Part shown: one piece after another, positions 29,920 through 34,236 of the stretch
Position numbering within the stretch: position 1 is the stretch's first letter
How the letters are laid out: each line of letters starts with the position of its first letter
Origin: SLJM01 sp964415785
GTDB lineage: Bacteria; Myxococcota_A; Bradymonadia; Bradymonadales; Bradymonadaceae
Direction of reading: 5' to 3'
Assembly (NCBI GenBank): GCA_964415785.1
Contig: CAYQBU010000018.1
Span: 1 to 34,236, forward strand
DNA: 34,236 nucleotides
Notes under the pieces: generated by a model
The model's database searches: none
What the model saw: the letters and a program-made list of their open reading frames with translations, nothing else
What the model was told of the DNA's origin: nothing
Translations under genes and position numbers: made by a program

Positions 29920-29948
29920 TGTATAACGCAAGAGCGCCGGGAATGAAA
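29920..29948 (-). promoter_or_regulatory. Candidate promoter of the phn operon, near-leaderless
   Basis: On the minus strand TTTCAT (29943-29948) and TATACA (29920-29925) are 17 bp apart, and the -10 lies only eight bases before the phnD ATG. If used, the transcript would start at or next to the start codon. The -35 match is weak. Confidence 0.3.
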
Positions 29949-30125
29949 CGGGGATCGCCAGACGTTGGGAGTTGGGTAAAGGGCCTTCGCCACTTGCGCG
30001 CGGGCGCGAGCTGAACCCCGAAAGGCTGGTGGTCATCGATGATCGCTGAGGCGATGGGGAGAGGAGCGCGCGGAGGTCCAGAAGGATCAAAATAAAGTTC
30101 GCATGCACCGAGGAGGCAATAGGTG

Positions 30126-31640
30126 ATGGGACGAAAATGGATGGTAATGGTCGTTGTGGTGGGGTTGGTTACCGCCTGTATTCAGCCGGAGGCGATGTCC
30201 GATCCGGGCTACAAGATCGGCGGTGGTGAAGCGCAGGCTCAGTATGCGCGCGCCGATGGAGAAGACGCGACGTCGATGCAGACGGCGCGGGCGCCAGCGT
30301 TACCGGAAGACGAGTGGGAAATGCGGCGGCGGCTTCCAGACGTCGTGGAGTCGGTCATGCCCTCAGTGGTGGGGATCACCACGGAGAGGACGATCCGACA
30401 GCGGGGCATGGGACAGGGGTCGCCCTTTGACCAATTCTTCGGCCAACGCGGACAGTCCCCCCAGCAACCGGAGGAGCGCCTTCACCGCCAGGATGTGGGA
30501 TCCGGAGTGATCGTCGATGTTTCGGGAGTGGTGATCACCAACAACCATGTCATCGATGGAGCGGACTCGATCTGGGTCAACCTCTCCGATGGTCGCGAGT
30601 TGAGCGCCCAGGTGGAGGGAACGGATCCGGAGAGCGACATCGCCGTATTGAAGATCGATGAGGTGCCAGATGATCTGGAGGCCATGGGGTTCGGCGATTC
30701 CGACGCCCTTCGGCTCGGCGAATCGGTGATCGCCATTGGCAATCCCTTTGGACTCTCAGGGACGGTGACGTTGGGGATCATCTCGGCGACCAGTCGGGCC
30801 GATGTGGGCATTCTGGATTACGAGAATTTCATTCAGACCGATGCGGCGATCAACCCGGGGAACTCCGGCGGGGCGCTGATCAATCTGGACGGGGAGTTGG
30901 TGGGGATCAACACGGCGATCTTGACCCGCAGTGGCGGCTATCAGGGCATCGGCTTTGCGATCCCCTCGAATATGGTGCAAATGGTCATGCAGGGCCTTTT
31001 GGAAGATGGCCACGTCGACCGGGGATGGCTCGGTGTGGTCATTCAGCAATTGACCGAAGAATTGGCGGAGGCGATGGGGATGGACCCCGATACCGAAGGG
31101 GTGCTGCTCGCCGATATTCAAGAGGGAAGTCCCGCCGATGAGCAGGGCCTACAGCGAGGTGACCTGGTGGTGAGCATCGATGGCAATCGGTTGCGCACGC
31201 CCCAAGATCTGCGAAATACGGTGGGCTTGCGATCGCCGGGCACACAGGTGGAGATGGAGTTGGTGCGCGATGGTGGGCGTATGCAAAAGGTCATCGAACT
31301 GGGCTCGAGTCAGGTTGGACGAGCAGCCATGGAAGAGGAGCGAGCCGCGGCAGCCCTGGACGCCGGGGTCGGATTGGCGGGGCTGCACCTGGAGGTGCTC
31401 GATAGCGATCTGCGCCGGCAATTGAACGTCTCCCCGCGCGTCGAAGGCGTGGCGATCGTGGATATCGATCCGGGCAGCGAGGCGGCGCGCTACGACTTAA
31501 GGGAGGGCGACATCATCATGGAGGTCAATCGCCAGCGCCTGACAAGCGTCGATGATTTCAACGCCTCGTATAATCGGGAAGCGTCGCGCAATCTGTTTTT
31601 GATTCATCGCCAGGGAACCACGATCTTTTTGACCCAATAG
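30126..31640 (+). CDS. DegP/DegQ-family serine protease lipoprotein
   Basis: This 504-residue envelope protease-chaperone has lipobox L-V-T-A-C (Cys18), an Ala/Gly-rich linker, a protease domain (about 70-290) and two PDZ domains (about 300-390 and 415-500). The triad is intact: His141 in 'TNNHV', Asp171 in 'SDIAVL' and Ser247 in 'NPGNSGGAL'. A Gly/Gln-rich LA-type loop (about 93-118) is present as in DegP. A start at ATG 30126 or GTG 30123 is possible; AGGAGG at 30111-30116 suits both. Unlike E. coli DegP/DegQ it appears lipid-anchored. It is divergent from the phn operon and ends 11 bp from the convergent TM2 gene. Confidence 0.95.
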   Translation: MGRKWMVMVVVVGLVTACIQPEAMSDPGYKIGGGEAQAQYARADGEDATSMQTARAPALPEDEWEMRRRLPDVVESVMPSVVGITTERTIRQRGMGQGSPFDQFFGQRGQSPQQPEERLHRQDVGSGVIVDVSGVVITNNHVIDGADSIWVNLSDGRELSAQVEGTDPESDIAVLKIDEVPDDLEAMGFGDSDALRLGESVIAIGNPFGLSGTVTLGIISATSRADVGILDYENFIQTDAAINPGNSGGALINLDGELVGINTAILTRSGGYQGIGFAIPSNMVQMVMQGLLEDGHVDRGWLGVVIQQLTEELAEAMGMDPDTEGVLLADIQEGSPADEQGLQRGDLVVSIDGNRLRTPQDLRNTVGLRSPGTQVEMELVRDGGRMQKVIELGSSQVGRAAMEEERAAAALDAGVGLAGLHLEVLDSDLRRQLNVSPRVEGVAIVDIDPGSEAARYDLREGDIIMEVNRQRLTSVDDFNASYNREASRNLFLIHRQGTTIFLTQ

Positions 31641-31651
31641 GTGCAGGATGG

Positions 31652-31951
31652 TCAGTCCTCTGGATCGATGTGCTTGATATGGCGCGGTCGACCCAGGGGG
31701 CGGCCCTGGGCGTCGCGGAATTGGCCGGAGAGAATCAAGAAGACGTCGAGGAACCACCAGATCAAAAAGCCTCCGCCACTCAGGAGCATGGCGGTGGCCG
31801 TCAGCGGGCGGCCCAGATAGAAGCGGTGGGCGCCGCTAAAGCCCAGCAGACAGGCCAGGCTAAAGGCAACCTTGTGATTTTTGGGGCTCATCTCGACGGG
31901 GAGATCGTCGTCGGTGGTGGCTAACTCGGGTTCAGTCGATGCGTTCGGCAC
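31652..31951 (-). CDS. TM2-domain membrane protein
   Basis: The 99-residue protein has an acidic N terminus and then the TM2 domain: 'HKVAFSLACLLGFSGAHRFYLGRP' and 'ATAMLLSGGGFLIWWFLDVFLIL', two helices with the typical G-x-H-R-F-Y-x-G turn and D in the second helix. It is a small inner-membrane protein of unknown function. The start GTG 31951 has GGAGG nine bases upstream and lies 20 bp inside the end of the upstream lipoprotein gene. An internal ATG at 31891 would shorten it but lacks a clear ribosome-binding site. Confidence 0.85.
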   Translation of the reverse strand: MPNASTEPELATTDDDLPVEMSPKNHKVAFSLACLLGFSGAHRFYLGRPLTATAMLLSGGGFLIWWFLDVFLILSGQFRDAQGRPLGRPRHIKHIDPED

Positions 31952-33707
31952 TGAATTCGGCCTCCATATCGGTGGTCTGTCCGTCCTCTCCCTCGAGGAC
32001 GCCGAAGAAGAGTCCCTGTTCCATGGTGTCGACGTCGCCGTCGCTGCTCAGGTCAAAGAGCTGAGCTTCTCCACTGATACTCAGATCGACGTCGTATTCA
32101 AGGTTGTGGATATAGAGCTCGCCCAGGGTGCCCACGGCGGCGAAGGTCGTATTGCAAAAACTTTGAACCGTGTCGGAGTCGATGCTGACGCCCCAGGCGC
32201 TGAAGCCGCCGATATTGTCGCACAGCAGGACTTCGAAGGCGCCGCTGAGGGAGTTGGCCTCACCGCCGGTGATGGCGGGGATGAGGTGCTGGCGAAGGAT
32301 ATGGGTGATGAATTGGCCGTAGGGAAGGACCATGTCGTGGGGTTCGATATAGAGCTGGTCGTAGTCGTAGACCTCGCCCTCCCAGGCGGACTCCAGCAGT
32401 CCGAATTCGGTGCTATCGCCGAGTCCGAGTCGGATTTCACCGCAGTCATCGGGGTCGCCGGCGTCGCAGCCCTGGGTCCAATAAAAGTAGATGGCCCGCC
32501 AGGCGTCGAGGCCTCGGACTTCACCGGTGGAGCCGGTTTTGCCCTCAATGGTCAGGATGCTCTCCAATTCCATTTCGGTGACGATGCTGATGAGGTCCAG
32601 GGCCATGTCCTGAAAGTCGCTGAGGATGCCGATATTGTCGATCTGGTCATTGATGAAGTCGGCGACCAGTCCCTGAGCAGAGCCCTGAACTTCGGCGGCC
32701 GTGGCGAGGCCGCATTCGGTGGAGATGGTGCCGTAGGAGTCGCAAACCCAGTCGACGATGAGTCCCACCAGGTAGTCGGCGGCGGCCTGGCCGGGGTTGA
32801 CGACCCAATCGAAGGCGTCGGTGATCGCGGCGCCGATGGGCCCGCTCTGAGCCAGTGCTTCACTGAAATCCCAGGTGCTTCGAACCTCGTAGGTCCCTTG
32901 AGGACTGAGATCCAGTAAGTGGACGTCGATCATCAACTCCGTGAGGCTGTCGGCCTCCACGGTGACGTCGTCGGCGCAGCCATGAGCGGCGATCTGGCCC
33001 TCTGGACCGTGGCCGGTGACAGTGACGGTATAGGCGTCCTCGACGAGCAGGGCGTTAAAGGTGGTCTGTTCATCGGGGGTGTCCAGGACGTCTTCGTCCA
33101 TGGCTGGTTGTTGGGGGGGAGCGTAGGGGCTGATGAAGGTGCAGGTGATGGTATCGGCTTCCCAGTAGCGGACCTCGAGGTCGTTAATGGGGAGAAGGTC
33201 GCCCTCGTCGTAGGTGGTAGTGACCTGGAGGTCGCCGGCGGGGATGGTGGTGACCTCGACCTGGAATTTGACGGGTTGGGCCACGTCGTCATGGTCGGCC
33301 CGAATCTCGATATCGCCGGAGGTGTGGCCGGCGAAGACGCGGTTGGAGGCTCGTCCCTGGTCGTCGGTGAAGACGTCGAAGGCCTCCAATTGGACGGCGT
33401 CGTCGCCCGTATCTTCGATCACGGAGAAGGTGACCCGTTCGTTATCTACAGGGTCGTCGCCGTCGCTGAGGATCACACCTACGGAGACGGTTCCGCCCAG
33501 GGGCGTCTCGGCGCTGGTAGGGGTGTTCGGTGCGAGGAGGTAGTCGCCGTCCTGCGCGCCATTGGAGGAGCCACTGGAGCCGGAGTTCGAGGAGTCATTG
33601 GCCGGCGGCGATGAGCTGTCGACCTGGGACATATGGTTCTCTGCATCGGTGCAACCGAGGAGAGAAGCGAGAGCGAGACAGACAAATATTGGCATCCACC
33701 GCGCCAT
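31932..33707 (-). CDS. Large lipoprotein with Ig-like N-terminal domain, unknown function
   Basis: The 591-residue protein has a signal with lipobox S-L-L-G-C (Cys19), a Ser/Asn/Gly-rich linker (about 30-55), and a beta-rich region that resembles an invasin/Big_1-type domain ('TPLGGTVSVGVILSDGDDPVDNERVTFSVIED', 'DQGRASNRVFAGHTSGDIEIRA'). Further beta-strands follow ('GDLQVTTTYDEGD', 'YTVTVTGHG'). The second half (about 280-590) has helices and a few cysteines and no family I recognise; it includes a GxC-rich 'YWTQGCDAGDPDDCGEI'. Start ATG 33707 is favoured over an in-frame TTG at 33725. It is likely exposed on the outer membrane. The protein is strongly acidic. No partner besides the overlapping TM2 gene is evident. 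Confidence 0.82.
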   Translation of the reverse strand: MARWMPIFVCLALASLLGCTDAENHMSQVDSSSPPANDSSNSGSSGSSNGAQDGDYLLAPNTPTSAETPLGGTVSVGVILSDGDDPVDNERVTFSVIEDTGDDAVQLEAFDVFTDDQGRASNRVFAGHTSGDIEIRADHDDVAQPVKFQVEVTTIPAGDLQVTTTYDEGDLLPINDLEVRYWEADTITCTFISPYAPPQQPAMDEDVLDTPDEQTTFNALLVEDAYTVTVTGHGPEGQIAAHGCADDVTVEADSLTELMIDVHLLDLSPQGTYEVRSTWDFSEALAQSGPIGAAITDAFDWVVNPGQAAADYLVGLIVDWVCDSYGTISTECGLATAAEVQGSAQGLVADFINDQIDNIGILSDFQDMALDLISIVTEMELESILTIEGKTGSTGEVRGLDAWRAIYFYWTQGCDAGDPDDCGEIRLGLGDSTEFGLLESAWEGEVYDYDQLYIEPHDMVLPYGQFITHILRQHLIPAITGGEANSLSGAFEVLLCDNIGGFSAWGVSIDSDTVQSFCNTTFAAVGTLGELYIHNLEYDVDLSISGEAQLFDLSSDGDVDTMEQGLFFGVLEGEDGQTTDMEAEFSAERID

Positions 33708-33730
33708 GGCCGTGTCCGGGGGCAAAGATC

Positions 33731-33759
33731 AAATATTGACTCAGTTGAAACAGTACCAA
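33731..33759 (-). promoter_or_regulatory. Candidate promoter for the large lipoprotein/TM2 operon
   Basis: On the minus strand TTGGTA (33754-33759) and ATATTT (33731-33736) are 17 bp apart, about 25 bp upstream of the lipoprotein start codon. Confidence 0.3.
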
Positions 33760-33778
33760 TAGCGAGGCGGCGACGCCA

Positions 33779-34045
33779 ATGCAACCGGCCAGAGGGGCTA
33801 AAGAGGCCGGGATCGGTCCCACACGGATCAGCTTCATCACCTCGCTTCGGTTTATCAAAGATGAATGGCTCTGGTGCGCGGTATCCTCCCCGGGGGCCAT
33901 TCCTCGCCATCTCAAGCGGTTGCGAGAGGACATCCAGCGCTTCATTCTCCCACAAAGCCGAGGCTACCGCTCCTATCGACGAGAGGTCAAAATCAAAATG
34001 AGCAACTACCCACGAAAGCGGCATTTCCATGACGGAATGCCTTGA
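33779..34045 (+). pseudogene. C-terminal remnant of an IS4-type transposase
   Basis: The translation 'FITSLRFIKDEWLWCAVSSP' followed by 'GAIPRHLKRLREDIQRFILP', 'SRGYRSYRREVKIKMSNYPR' and 'KR' matches the extreme C terminus of IS4-family transposases (typical 'SYPRVVK.K...YPRKR' end). Only about 80 residues are left. The DDE catalytic core is absent, and upstream codons up to an in-frame TGA at 33746 show no similarity. The fragment ends at a TGA after 'HFHDGMP'. I see no intact inverted repeat at either side. It is the only mobile-element trace in the window. Confidence 0.75.
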
Positions 34046-34077
34046 CTTAGTGGCATTAGAGCTAATCCCGCAATTCG

Positions 34078-34236
34078 TTAAAATGAATCTATGATCCCCT
34101 CGGGGCCCGTGCACTTGAGACAGGCCTCTCGGGCGTTTTCGGCCTCTTCTGGGATGTCGTCACAGGAAACAAATTTCAACTCGTCGGAGAGGCCCGCCGG
34201 AATATTGGGTAAGATATAAATTCTCCACTCCTCGTC
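34078..34236 (-). CDS. 3' end of an unidentified gene, cut by the window edge
   Basis: Reading the minus strand from the right edge gives 52 residues before a TAA at 34078-34080. They begin 'DEEWRIYILPNIPAGLSDEL', with a Cys-containing C terminus 'EACLKCTGPEGIIDSF'. The frame stays open to the window end, codon use is typical, and no shadowing gene explains it, so it is probably real. I do not recognise the family. It lies 32 bp from the IS4 remnant, so it may be partly disrupted further upstream, outside the window. Confidence 0.6.
   Translation of the reverse strand, partial: DEEWRIYILPNIPAGLSDELKFVSCDDIPEEAENAREACLKCTGPEGIIDSF

Noticed and set aside
31881..32918. A 345-residue plus-strand open frame
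   Set aside because: It is antisense to the large lipoprotein gene. Its Val/Ala/Gly/Asp-rich product has no family features, and the lipoprotein frame has a signal peptide and lipobox.

Overview
The window is a GC-rich stretch of bacterial chromosome, very probably from a Myxococcota/deltaproteobacterial lineage; a Bradymonadales-like relative is my best guess. I infer this from the gene mix and not from any database match: many acidic lipoproteins, Cys-rich 'C-x-D-x-DC' repeats on a Pal protein, a DUF1844 protein next to a small 'RRFDVRT' protein, a HARE-HTH/Mrr-like chromosomal protein, and an RdgC-like gene with its usual partner. It is mostly ordinary core chromosome. There is one transposase remnant at the right edge, and no CRISPR array, tRNA, rRNA or prophage is visible.

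Left part (1-5.5 kb): a cobalamin riboswitch precedes two overlapping lipoprotein genes. These converge on threonyl-tRNA synthetase, which lacks the TGS domain. A DsbA-like lipoprotein then converges on a lipoprotein with an Ig-like domain and a c-type heme motif.

6-11.5 kb, all on the plus strand: a Pal/OmpA lipoprotein with Cys-rich repeats, a strong terminator, a CpoB/YbgF-like lipoprotein, a TPR protein, and a large membrane enzyme resembling eukaryotic GPI ethanolamine-phosphate transferases. This is largely an envelope block.

11.5-20.9 kb: lipB is translationally coupled to a HARE-HTH/basic-linker/Mrr-like protein. bL31 type B (with terminator), a HAD phosphatase coupled to the tRNA t6A enzyme Sua5, and a minus-strand operon follow. 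That operon runs small acidic protein, DUF1844, HtrA-like lipoprotein, small membrane protein, and has a clear sigma70-type promoter. A membrane TPR protein is divergent from a metallo-beta-lactamase/beta-CASP nuclease.

21-34.2 kb: bifunctional PutA for proline catabolism, an RdgC-like pair, an UppP/BacA homologue that has lost two catalytic residues, a phnD-phnC-phnE-phnE uptake operon without C-P lyase genes, a DegP/DegQ-type lipoprotein protease, a TM2 protein, a large unknown lipoprotein, an IS4-type transposase C-terminal remnant, and the 3' end of an unidentified gene.

For novelty, I see no single defence island or biosynthetic cluster. The best leads are the B12-riboswitch-controlled lipoprotein pair with a candidate ribosome-binding-site-sequestering hairpin, the catalytically altered UppP homologue, the bacterial GPI-EtNP-transferase-like enzyme next to a TPR gene, and the nuclease-dead HARE/H1-like/Mrr fusion coupled to lipB.
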